Shown in pieces: positions 1 to 8,110 of a stretch of 13,778 bases of DNA. Source of the DNA: Lactifluus volemus. Taxonomy: Eukaryota > Basidiomycota > Agaricomycetes > Russulales > Russulaceae. Within the stretch, counting starts at the first letter, position 1, and each line of letters opens with the position of its first letter. The DNA is taken from positions 1-13,778 of the forward strand of contig WTXI01000580.1 in the NCBI GenBank assembly GCA_022376515.1. The letters run 5' to 3'. The notes beneath the pieces are model-generated. The model worked only from the letters and a program-made list of their open reading frames with translations. It searched no databases and had not been told where the DNA came from. The position numbers and the translations under genes are program-made.

Positions 1-36
1 GCGAGCCATGGACTAATATCAACTATACATTCATAG
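1..36 (+). other. 3' end of a GH92 intron (branch site and acceptor)
   Basis: The mannosidase frame has an in-frame TAA at 14-16, but this lies inside an intron. ACTAATA (12-18) is a good branch-point match, and the acceptor TAG ends at 36, about 20 nt downstream, which is typical spacing for fungal introns. Confidence 0.7.
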
Positions 37-259
37 CCCCTTCTTTGATCGCATCACTATTAACTTACCTGCTGCCAATCGGCCACTACACGTCATTGCC
101 CCAGGTGCTAACATTAAACCATATGTCAAGTCAATGAGGATTGATGGTAAAGAGGTGTACGAGCCTATCATTAGACATTCTCAGATTGTAAATGGCGCTA
201 CAATTGAGTTTGAGATGAGCGAGACGCCACAGCCTTGGGCATCATCGATTATATTTTGA
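37..259 (+). CDS. GH92 alpha-mannosidase, last exon only (5' part outside window)
   Basis: This exon encodes the C-terminal ~74 residues of a glycoside hydrolase family 92 (alpha-1,2-mannosidase-like) protein. The frame reads SPFFDRITINLP, then PYVKSMRIDGKEV, IIRHSQIVNGATIEFEM and PQPWASS before the TGA at 257-259. This is the usual GH92 ending: a beta strand after SPFF, a Y[IV]xS..[IL][ND]G motif, a [HN]..I..G..[IL].F.M motif and a final P..W. Bases 1-36 are intron: a CTAAT-like branch site lies at 13-17 and the TAG acceptor at 34-36. The junction is phase 2; TC from the previous exon plus C37 would restore the Ser of SPFF. Members are usually secreted or vacuolar enzymes trimming mannose from N-glycans, but the catalytic part is not visible, so substrate and location are inferred from the family alone. 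The gene converges with the reductase downstream. Confidence 0.82.
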
Positions 260-729
260 TTCTTACGCTTTTTAAAAATCTTGCCTTATTTGTGCTACAA
301 AAGTCCTTAGGAGTAATTCACCGAGGACAGACGTGAAGAATTGGCAAGTTGCACAAATCGTGGCATCCCACTTTTCTCGTTTCAAGTCGATTTGTTCGTC
401 TCGAAAGTCTTTGAGCTCCGAGACTCGTTATTGCCTCAGTTTTGTCTCTCTAGCCACCCTTGATCGTGTGGCTCTTGTGCTCTCCCCCTGCGAGGCCTCG
501 TCAGAGTGTCAAGCCTCCAAACCTCTCTTGTTCATCTACCTGTGGTCTTAGGTTCGAGAATAATGACCATTATACAGAACGCGTTATGTATTGTTCACAT
601 CACAGTTCGATAACCGTTTGGCTTACAAGGCGAGATTTAGAACTTAAAAAGCATGGACAAACCAGTCAGACCCTTTCCACCCGCCTCACATTACTTCGAA
701 AGACAACTTGCTGCGCCAAGTGCCCTCTA
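260..729. other. Intergenic, between convergent genes
   Basis: This stretch holds the 3' flanks of the GH92 gene (+) and the aldo-keto reductase gene (-). Short ORFs here have no recognisable motif and overlap in several frames. I see no RNA gene, repeat or coding remnant. Confidence 0.6.
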
Positions 730-2024
730 TCAATCTGTAAAGCCGAGATTCCCCCAACCCGTCCAGGTAGGAGGACATGCACGGAAGTGGGCCGTCTCGT
801 TGATCGTCTTTAGCTCGGCCAGTTCTTCTTCTGTCAAGTCGACGACTTTGAGGTTGTCTGACAGTATGGTCGCGTGAGTCCCAAAAGCTGTCGAACCACT
901 AGTAACAACAGCAAACTCACCTATGATGCGTTCTCTCGTTACGGACTTGGGTACCACTTACGAACAGATCCGTGGATTAGTAAGCTCACGCGTTGACTTG
1001 ACAACTTGCCTCACCGTTCACATTGGGCGTGTTGGCCTGGAACGAAATGAGTACGTTAGCCGGGGTGATGTCGTACTTTTTTGCGAGACGGAGGACAACG
1101 TCATTCGTCAAGAGGGGCGAATTATCTGAGCCGAGTGGAGAGTATGCCGTAACAACGATGCCAGCCTTTGCGCAAGCGGCGAGAGTATCATCTCCAGGAC
1201 ACGACCTAACAAAATGGAGGATATGACACCTAATCGATAGAATTGTGTCGAAGAACGGAGCTTACGGATGACGCTCGATCTGGTTCACAGCGGGAACCAC
1301 AGTTGCGACCTTGAGTAGGTCTTCGAGGTAAGCCGCCGAGACGTTTGAGATACCTGCCAACGAACGGGAGATGAGCGGAGATAACTAGGCGCTATTGATT
1401 ACTAATAAGGTGCACACCGATTGCCTTGACTTTCGTAGGGTGCGCACGATATACCCTCTCCATCTCCTTCCAGGTATCGATCCAATTCAGAGACTTGTCA
1501 GCCTTCCAGTCCTTGGTCATGGGGGCAGGCCAGTGCAAGAGATCTACGCAAGTTAAAAACAGCACCCCCCGTCTCATAGGGAAGACCACGAACAGAGATC
1601 GACGTAATCAGTATTCAGCAACTCGAGCGATTTATTTAGGGCTCCAAGGACGTCCCTATGGTCGATGTTATTGAGCTTGGTAGTCAGAAATATCTCGGAA
1701 CGTGGGACGCCAGAAGCCTTGATGCCTTCTCCGACTTGCTTCTCGTTATCTGGCCAAAGCGATAGAATACAAGGATACACATAGATCAGCTGTGACACCA
1801 ACCATACCCAGCGGCCGTGTCGATGTGCTTGTAGCCATTCCTGAGGGCAATTTCGACGGCGTGCTCAACCTGCCCGGGCTGCGACTTCCACGTCCCTAAG
1901 TGGTTCAAGCGTATGAGAGTCATCAGCTTGTGCCCCACTCGGAGTTATATGTCATTATAATACCAAGACCAATGAGAGGCATGATAGCCCCAGTGTTCAA
2001 TTTTGTGTCTTGCTGAATTGGCAT
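730..2024 (-). CDS. Aldo-keto reductase, 8 exons, 292 aa
   Basis: An NAD(P)H-dependent aldo-keto reductase of the fungal glycerol dehydrogenase/xylose reductase-like type, reducing small aldehydes or ketones in the cytosol. Exons on the minus strand are 2024-1964, 1895-1803, 1749-1594, 1543-1418, 1353-1266, 1205-1015, 956-921 and 857-730. All seven introns (50-68 nt) are GT..AG, and the coding sum is 879 nt, exactly in frame. The start is ATG at 2022-2024 (A at -3), giving [20 protein letters not shown]. The AKR tetrad is complete: D46 in [10 protein letters not shown]51, K76 in FLTTKL and H107 in LLHWP. Further signatures are KAIGISNVS, AVNQIE and the cofactor-phosphate motif PKSVTRERI near the C-terminus. 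Length matches the family (about 290-310). NQIE is followed by Arg where most homologues have Leu (NQxELHP); this could affect folding locally. The exact substrate cannot be read from sequence. Confidence 0.93.
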
Positions 2025-2521
2025 TTTTCTTTCCCGACTCTATATGTTAAAGACTTCAATTGTAGTAAGAAGTAAAATCGCAGGAGATCAGATGACTTTA
2101 AGGTGCGGTGGGATATTGCTGATTTATATCAGATGCCATCACTGACATACATTCGTGGGCATAGTGATACCTAAATGTAGAATGGGAGACGAGTTTGTAA
2201 ATGTGGTTACGTACACAAAGGCGCGTATCGTAGCGCTCCTTCTGTACATTCATTGACTGCACTGTTTCCCATCTCCCAACCCGAGAACGTGGTCCTCTTC
2301 TGACCAACGTTCTGTGCACGGTGATGTTCCGCACTGGCAGACCACAGAGAGTAGAAATGCGAATGAAATAAAGCACTTATCGGCTCTTGAACGCTGGTTG
2401 TGGTTCGCTATTGACAAACCGCATGAGGCCGATCAATCAATATTTAATGTTCAGCGCTCAGCGCTCAGCCCCCGCCGCTCCTCCCCCAACGCTAGACCTT
2501 TTCCAACCAACACAACCCACA
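2025..2521. promoter_or_regulatory. Divergent promoter region
   Basis: About 500 bp separates the reductase start (-) from the kinase-like gene start (+). It has AT-rich stretches (for example ATATTTAAT near 2440) and a pyrimidine-rich leader just before 2522. No specific factor site can be named. A 92-codon minus-strand frame here shows no family motif and is probably noncoding. Confidence 0.4.
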
Positions 2522-2986
2522 ATGGCCAATGCACCTCCATTCTATGGAACTTGGGCATTTCTCAAAGATTCAACATAGCACCTACCGCATCTATTGCCTG
2601 TTTGAAGGAACTGATCTAAACTCAGGCTGACGCCAAATATCTCATCTTTACCAAGGTATGCCATGTCGGGGGCTGGAACAACCCGGTTGATTCGTTACGT
2701 CTCGCAGGACGTGAGTTTAGAGGATAGCTCTTGTTTAGAGCGGTTGAAGCCGAGTCTCACCCTCATCAAGTTCACGCCACGGTACGCAGGGAGGTGCACT
2801 GGTTGCTTGCTAGCAAGCAACTCGCGCCTCAGCTATATGGATGCCAAGGTTTACCCGGGTAGTTGGAAGACGGTCGCGATGGAACTTCTTTCAGGTAATT
2901 GTTGGGCGGGTAACACTGGACTGCACGAGTATGAAGAAATACGAGTCGAGGATCGGGATGCGTTAGAATCCCTTTTTGGAGATTAG
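2522..2986 (+). pseudogene. Broken kinase-like protein gene (basidiomycete protein-kinase-fold family)
   Basis: Pieces of one protein are spread over three frames. It opens with ATGGCC (A at -3) reading MANAPPFYGTWAFLKDST, then TAG at 2576-2578. It continues one frame over with STYRIYCLFEGTDLNSG, then in the third frame with DAKYLIFTK and WNNPVDSLRLAGREFR. A stop at 2725-2727 follows, inside a probable 18-bp insertion. The next parts resemble the N-lobe of degenerate kinase-like proteins common in Agaricomycetes: LIKFTPRYAG, then VHWLLASKQLAPQLYGC, then GSWKTVAMELLSG. The last two need frame shifts at G runs (about 2789-2793 and 2857-2859). The frame ends at LFGD, TAG 2984-2986. No catalytic-loop motif (HGD/HRD) or DFG follows, so the C-lobe is missing. 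Some shifts could be unrecognised introns or sequencing errors. The family link is from memory of similar motifs and is moderate. Confidence 0.55.
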
Positions 2987-3334
2987 TGAGTCCATAGTGA
3001 CATAGTACGACCCTTCAATGAGGTATCTTCGTGATCGGGAATCACACTTTTCCGCAAGAGGGTGCTGAAGGTGGAACGTATGTTAGTTATTACGTGAACT
3101 AATTGTTCGACTCGGAGGTCGTACGAAAAATCTGAGCGCGTGTAAGGGGTATACTCGTTTTGCTTACACTTTATGGCAGACAGGCAGACAGAATAATGAT
3201 GGAAGAGACTCGATCCAAATCTACGCACAAGTGTGGTAGAGTGTCATGGTAGTAACCCGGAGCCTGCCCGGTCGAAAGAAAACAGATGTCGTCTGCCGGG
3301 ATGCCCCCAACAGCAAAGGTGCGACAGAGAGGAG
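2987..3334. other. No gene recognised
   Basis: This lies downstream of the kinase-like remnant. A donor-like GTGAGT sits at 2987, but no continuation of the kinase fold is readable in any frame. The minus-strand ORFs here are short and motif-free. Confidence 0.5.
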
Positions 3335-3800
3335 CTAGGCCTTGGCCTCGAGGTCGGCGACGCGGCTGTTGAAGAAAGCCTGTCTCGGATCTGCTTGCGG
3401 CGGAAGGATATCGGGCAATGACAGTAGCCAATGTCGAGGAGAAGAGATCGTGATGGTTTTGGAGTGGCTTTCATACGTAACACTAAGCGCAGCATGGCCA
3501 GGGGCGGGGATAAAGTGACTGGCTTTGTCACTACAAAACAATTGAAGGACAGATCGTTGAGCGGGTCGCGTCATGTGAAAGTGGTGGTGAGGGTGCCACG
3601 AATTGGGTAACCAAGCCCCAAAAGCAGTCTTGGCCGGCATAACGACATGTGAGCTTGAACCGACAGTCGGCCTTGAGACTCCATGAACTGCCACCCGCTG
3701 CAGTAAACAAGCAAATAGCATTCCAGCAAGCGCGAGGGAAGCGCACCCAGAGAAAGTCGCCGTAGCTTGACCGTGGCATCTCCGTAGGCTCACGGTCCAT
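3335..3800 (-). CDS. Tentative small protein, unknown function
   Basis: I do not recognise this gene. A spliced minus-strand model stays in frame: exons from 3800 (or the inner ATG at 3779) to 3747, 3697-3612 and 3530-3335, with introns 3746-3698 (GTGCGC..CTGCAG) and 3611-3531 (GTTACC..TTGTAG). It gives about 111 (or 104) residues ending RQAFFNSRVADLEAKA. The N-terminal half is rich in Ser, Arg and Val with few acidic residues and could be an organelle-targeting stretch. Without the introns, the last exon's frame is also open as a 152-codon ORF from 3793. No domain is visible. It may be a real short gene, an old remnant or chance. Confidence 0.28.
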
Positions 3801-4231
3801 TCCTAGTTAAGTCTCCGAGTTACTAGTCGCCTTCATGCTACCGAACTCGTAAGAGCCCTCTTCAAAGGTGCTCAAAGCCACCAACAACTGCAGCCTTCAC
3901 CTTGCCCTACCTGGTCTAACATCAACGCAGGCTACCTCCTCACCAAGCGTCAACTTGGATCTTGACCGGTGTGCTTGATGACTTCCGAGAAAACAGCAGG
4001 TTGACCCATGCGGTATCGATGAAACTATCCAATACCACGTTAGAGGTGTGCAGTGGAAGAAAAGAAACACCCGCTTAGTCGCCTGTATGATGCCACCTTG
4101 GACCTTCTTCTCATCACGGTTTTCCTTAAATATATTAGTTGCACATGACTCAAATGTTAGAGCTGGTCAAAATGCACTTCTTCAATCATCTACACAACCA
4201 GGATTAATACGCCAATTACCAGCGCAATGTC
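3801..4231. other. No gene recognised
   Basis: Short frames on both strands lack family motifs. No tRNA, repeat or transposon signature was seen before the hairpin that begins at 4232. Confidence 0.5.
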
Positions 4232-4301
4232 GGGCGTGAGTATGTTCGCGTGACTTTCCGAGTCAGAGGACTCGGAAAATCACGCGAACATACTCACGCC
4301 C
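4232..4301. repeat. Near-perfect hairpin: 33-bp arms, 4-nt loop
   Basis: The left arm 4232-4264 (starting GGGCGTGAGTATGTTCGCGT) is the reverse complement of the right arm 4269-4301, with a single mismatch (C4254 opposite A4279). The loop is AGAG (4265-4268). Pairing stops sharply at both outer ends. It lies in a gene-poor stretch. It could be a small fold-back element, a deletion derivative of a DNA transposon, a small-RNA precursor, or a palindromic sequencing or cloning artefact. No flanking target-site duplication is obvious. The structure is certain from the sequence; its nature is not. Confidence 0.93.
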
Positions 4302-5092
4302 CCGCCGCTACACACGCACATCGATGGCTATTACCGCCTATTGGGCCAGCCTGTAGGGCTGGAGCCCGCCTTGCTGGTCGTCGCCATCCGCGCACTCATG
4401 TGGCCGGCTTCCGAGTCCCTGTTGCAAGGCTGGTACGTCCAATCTATCACCCATAGGTCACGACTATGGGCCGGGTGCCCTACTTACCTACTTCCACCTA
4501 GGAGAGCGTGCATTAGTACCACCACGTGATACGTCCTACTGCAGTCGCGACTCGACGTGCTAGCTGCGCCCCTCCTCATTTCTTAAAGCAGCCATGGTTG
4601 GCAGAAACGTCCGCCCACGATGGGTGCTGGATGGGTAGCTGCCTAGTGGAAGAAAAAACCAGGTTTTCCCTACTAGTGGCCTAGTGGCCACAACGGCAGA
4701 GCGTTTGGACATTTTTTCGAATCATGGCGACTCAGGGGTACCCGGTCCCATTAAAATCTCGCCCGCTCGCTGTTTGACTTTGATCTCACGATACTATTTC
4801 CTAAATTAAAGGGAATACTGGGCGTGTCCTCCCGGGGGGTTTTTTTTTTCGGCGGCGCGGGCTAAAACAGAGTCGACCAGAAGTTGAAACAGAGGGTTTT
4901 TTCAATTTTACTTGTCCCCCGGCTGATACGTGCACGGTCTTCTTGCACGTGCTGTTCATCGATCTTTATAGTTTCAGCTTCTCCCTGATCCCACCATCAA
5001 TGATGGGAAAACGCGTCTGTAATTCGTGGGCCGCCACGCAGTCACGGGTATGCATACAGCATCAGCAACGTGGTAATAAATTTTTAAAAAAA

Positions 5093-5129
5093 GGGGGGGG
5101 GGGGGTTTCCTACCATTGGCGCCCCCCCC
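5093..5129. repeat. G13 run facing a C8 run
   Basis: Thirteen G (5093-5105) are followed after 16 bases by eight C (5122-5129), an inverted homopolymer pair that can form an eight-pair G:C stem. It directly follows T/A runs (5081-5092). Run lengths of this kind are often miscalled. Confidence 0.85.
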
Positions 5130-5496
5130 AAGCTTCATGAATTTCAGGTGCAAGGGGCTACACTAAACTTCTATGTTCTCCAACTCCGGACCGCACATCA
5201 CAACGACAGAAGAAGGCACAAAAGTTATCAGGAGGAAGGACGTTCCATACTTAGGAGAAACTGGCACGAGAGATGTTTAGCGCGTGGGCGGAATAATCAT
5301 CGCCCCGTCTCTCGACAACATCGCATGGTGTGGCGTGTATGGTCATAGCGGAAAATAAAGATATATCATATGAATATACTAATGTGCGGCAACAACAACG
5401 ACAACTAATAAAGGCTAGAAGGACAAAAGTCCTCTGACCGAGAGAGCATAGCAAAAACAACTGAGCTGAGCGAGACTTCACAACTGAACAAGGGTG

Positions 5497-5516
5497 CGAT
5501 ACGATACGATACGATA
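5497..5516. repeat. (CGATA)x4 tandem repeat
   Basis: Four exact head-to-tail copies of CGATA lie in the probable 3' flank of the minus-strand zinc-finger gene. Confidence 0.9.
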
Positions 5517-5696
5517 AGGTCATCATAAAAAAAAACGTCCATGGGTGGCGAGATGACATGTAGTAGCGGCAACAACAACAGGGGAAGGGGGGAGGGGTGT
5601 CATAATAATAACAAAAAACAAACAACAATGTCTTTACCACAAAATCATGTTTGGAGTTGTTTCTGTTTTTTTAATGTGGGTTGATTCGTTTTTTTT

Positions 5697-6078
5697 TTAC
5701 CGCGCCTTCTGCATGCGTTGTTGCATCTCCGCGATTTCGCTCCGTGTCATGTTGGCAAGGGCATCGAGCGCCGCCTCGTGTTCTTGCTCACAATGCCCGA
5801 CTAGTTCCGAGTATGCCGCGCTCATTGGGAACGTTGCGACTCGCGTATCTTCGTCTACTTCGCGCTTCCGAAGCCTTAACATCGGTTCAGTTACACAGCT
5901 TATATATAGAAGAACGGTGAGAGACAACGCACAGGCACATTCGACATTGCAGCGTCTGGCCAACGGTCTCGTACACGAGTTGGATGTGCTGTATCCCGAT
6001 CTTGCGCGGAACGACAGCGCTGCTTGCTGCGTTCGCCTCTTCGGGTCTCCGCTGTTCCGGCGCAGGTGCGGTGACAGG

Positions 6079-6116
<38 letters not shown>

Positions 6117-7893
6117 GGGGCGGCGGTGCAAAGTCAGGTGTTGATTCCAAATGCCGTGCAACTTCAGGATGCGACGCGGGGGGTGACTTGAACTTGTCGG
6201 CATGTACAATCGTCTCTGCGACCTCGGGTAAAGGGACAGCGCCACCAGACACTGGCAGCACAGACGAAGGTACGGGTGCAGGTACTGAAGGTAAGGGGAT
6301 TGTTGCCGGAGGTGGCGTGATCTTGCGACGCTTCCGCGCGCTCTCATCGTCTGCCATCTCTTCGTCCCTCTCACGTCTCAGCTCGCGAGGCTTATCTCCA
6401 TGCGGGGAAGACCCAGTCGACGGGGCGGGAGGAGCACGAACCGGTGGGGCAGAATGCTCTTCACCGCTGTCGACGGTAGCTTGGCTTGGTGCCGACGCCA
6501 CGGGGGAAGGCGGCATAGGTGAGGAGGAGGGCGCGGACTTGATAGCTAGTTGCGGCGTGGGCAGAGAAGTGGTTTGGAGCTTTTTGGCCATAGCCGTCGC
6601 CGCAGCATCGCATGTGCACTTGTTATCAAAAAGAAAACCGCGCAGCGCGGAAACGCCTGGTCAGCCTTTTCTTTTCCCACAACTGGTAGCGCAAAAATCG
6701 CAAAAGAACAATACTTTACCTGCTTCGTCATCTCTGTAAGTTTTCGCTCTACATGATGACGCGCTCCCCGTTCAAGCTGAAGGTTAGCAAGACCTATTTG
6801 GCAGAGCGGAATCAGCAGCCGTTATCGTAAGCTTCTTTTTTTTTTTTTTAAAAAAAAAAAAAAGGGAAAGCATACATTCTCTAAGCTGACCCTTAGTATC
6901 TTGGAGCGCCTGGAGCGCCTGGGCTCGCTCCGTCTGCGAGCGTTGCAATAACTGTGCCAGACACTCCCGCTCGCGCGCGGCACGCACGTGCTCGGCTTGA
7001 ATGACAGCTAGCTCACGCTGCACAGCAGCGATAGCGGTCGCCCACGTCTGTTCGAGCAGCATCTTTGCTGGCTGGAGCACCCTGAAAGCGGCAGCCATAG
7101 GTGAGCGATCATGCTGGTGTTGCTGTTGCTGCTGATGCTGATGCTGCGACTGTTGAGCCTGTGATGAAGACGAGGTGGCCGGAGTAGAAGATGTGGACGC
7201 CGCCGAGAGCATCTGCGGCGGCGGTCGTTCCGGCAATTGTGTAGGTGGATGCATTGGGCGGAGAGAGGAGGATGCCCTCGTCTGTTGCGTTCCTGAGGAA
7301 TCAGCCGAGGCGACGGAGGTGACGGCGGCGGCGCGCTGTGCCTGCTGTCCTTGCGGTCGAGCTTGTGTTTGTGCTTGTGCTTGTGCTTGTGCTTGTGCTT
7401 GTGACGGCTGCTGTAAACCGGTCAAACGCACGGCATCGGCTATTTGGGCTGCTGATAAGGGTGTCGTGAGGCGTTGGTTAGAAGTCAGGATGGTCGACGC
7501 CGGCGGATGAGTCATATTCGGTTGGTGCAATTGCTGGTCTTGTTGCAGAGACGATGGGGGTAGTATCGGTACTTGAGCTTGTATTATTTGGGCAGGCGGG
7601 TGTGGGGGTGGGGGTGGGGGTGGGGGTGGTGCGGATTGGGCGTGTGCCATGGTGGTGGCGTTTGGCGCGTGGAGAACCTGCTGTGTCTGCTGGTGGTAGC
7701 CAGGCAGAACAGACACATGTTGGAGGTTCTGCAAATGCGTGACAAACTGGTGTTGGTGTTGTTTATCAGCACGCGTATTGAGATTAGTGGGCGCTAAGGG
7801 ATGAGCCGTTGGAGGTGGTGTTGGGATTGAGACACGTTTGGGAACGAGAGCGCGTGTATTAATCGTGAGCGGCTTTACTTGACCGTTTTGCAT
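5697..7893 (-). CDS. Gln/Pro-rich coiled-coil protein with C-terminal zinc finger, 4 exons, 651 aa
   Basis: A probable nuclear protein of unknown function. Exons are 7893-6876, 6793-6720, 6618-5933 and 5874-5697; introns are 82, 101 and 58 nt, all GT..AG. The sum is 1956 nt, exactly in frame. Residues 1-270 are low complexity, rich in Gln, Pro, His and Ser, with a Pro run (about 89-97) and an Ala-Gln repeat. Residues about 281-364 form a heptad-like coiled coil that runs across the first intron (KGQLRE / CLANLQLERGARHH), which supports the splice. The rest of the third exon is Ser/Pro-rich with a basic cluster RKRRK (459-463), a candidate nuclear signal, and 13 Gln at 532-544. The last intron splits a zinc-finger-like motif: C589-x2-C592 before it and H620-x4-H625 after it (LVGHCEQEH). 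An acidic/Gln helix ends the protein (EIAEMQQRMQKAR). Start ATG has G at -3. The acceptor of intron 2 (AACAAG, 6620-6619) is the least certain junction. A role in transcription or nucleic-acid binding is inferred only. Confidence 0.85.
6079..6117 (-). repeat. Pure CAA trinucleotide repeat encoding Gln13
   Basis: Thirteen uninterrupted CAA codons (TTG on the + strand), with no CAG mixing, encode residues 532-544 of the zinc-finger protein. Pure runs tend to vary in length by slippage while staying in frame. Confidence 0.92.
6836..6863. repeat. T14A14 perfect palindrome inside intron 1 of the zinc-finger gene
   Basis: Fourteen T then fourteen A form a 28-bp perfect palindrome within the 82-nt intron (6794-6875). 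In the transcript it could fold into a tight A:U hairpin, bringing the splice sites closer. Run lengths may be inexact. Confidence 0.88.
7361..7402 (-). repeat. Hexanucleotide repeat encoding Ala-Gln dipeptides
   Basis: Seven units of GCTTGT (+ strand), the second being GTTTGT, encode alternating Gln and Ala/Thr in the low-complexity N-terminal half of the zinc-finger protein. The single variant unit gives the lone Thr. Confidence 0.9.
7604..7626 (+). repeat. G-quadruplex motif, four G5 runs with single-T loops
   Basis: GGGGG runs at 7604-7608, 7610-7614, 7616-7620 and 7622-7626 are each separated by one T. On the minus-strand gene this encodes alternating CCA/CCC proline codons (about residues 89-97). 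The G-rich strand is the template strand. Confidence 0.9.
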
Positions 7894-8110
7894 AGCTTTT
7901 CAATTTTTTTTTGAACAAGTGAGCCACTCAGACTCGACCTCGACACTCGCCAAAACTTATCTGCACGTGATACTCAAATTTAACGCATTAACATATGATA
8001 CTGGGTAAAAAAAAAAAAACTCGACAAGATCAGAGACAATTCATAAAGCGTGATCATAATCAATCGTGAATGTTGATGAAAAAGAAAGAGAATCTATCCT
8101 TACTCCCCTA
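7894..8110 (-). promoter_or_regulatory. Promoter region of the zinc-finger gene, with an E-box
   Basis: The 217-bp gap between two co-directional minus-strand genes must hold the terminator of the CBM48 gene and the promoter of the zinc-finger gene. A palindromic CACGTG (7964-7969) lies about 70 bp upstream of the ATG and is a possible bHLH-factor site. An A12 run (8008-8019) may exclude nucleosomes. Function is inferred. Confidence 0.4.

Larger units (their letters stand above)
4302..5696. other. Gene-poor, low-complexity intergenic stretch
   Basis: About 1.4 kb with no convincing coding frame. It contains two adjacent copies of CTAGTGGC (4673-4688), T- and G-rich tracts near 4833-4850 and 4894-4900, a G13/C8 pair (5093-5129), a CGATA tandem repeat (5497-5516) and AAC/AAT-rich sequence up to the end of the zinc-finger gene. 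The part from about 5350 to 5696 is probably the 3' untranslated region and flank of that gene. Confidence 0.5.

Noticed and set aside
1896..1963. ATG at 1921-1923 (minus strand) as the start of a shortened 281-aa reductase
   Set aside because: The ATG lies inside a GT..AG intron (1963-1896). Splicing restores the upstream exon [14 protein letters not shown] joined to TWKS, which is the normal family N-terminus.
3050..3120. Possible tRNA around GTTCGACTC
   Set aside because: No A-box match at the right distance and no cloverleaf stems.
4671..4740. tRNA-like sequence (TGGCCTAGTGG resembling an A box, TTCGAATC resembling a B box)
   Set aside because: No anticodon or acceptor stem can be paired and the D loop would be too long; only the box-like words match.
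5647..6144. 165-codon + strand ORF ending in a Leu run
   Set aside because: Antisense of the last exons of the zinc-finger gene; the Leu run is the same trinucleotide repeat read in another frame.
5984..6739. 251-codon + strand ORF rich in Cys, Gly and Ser
   Set aside because: It is the antisense shadow of the Gln/Pro/Ser-rich exon of the zinc-finger gene; its Cys run is the complement of the CAA repeat.
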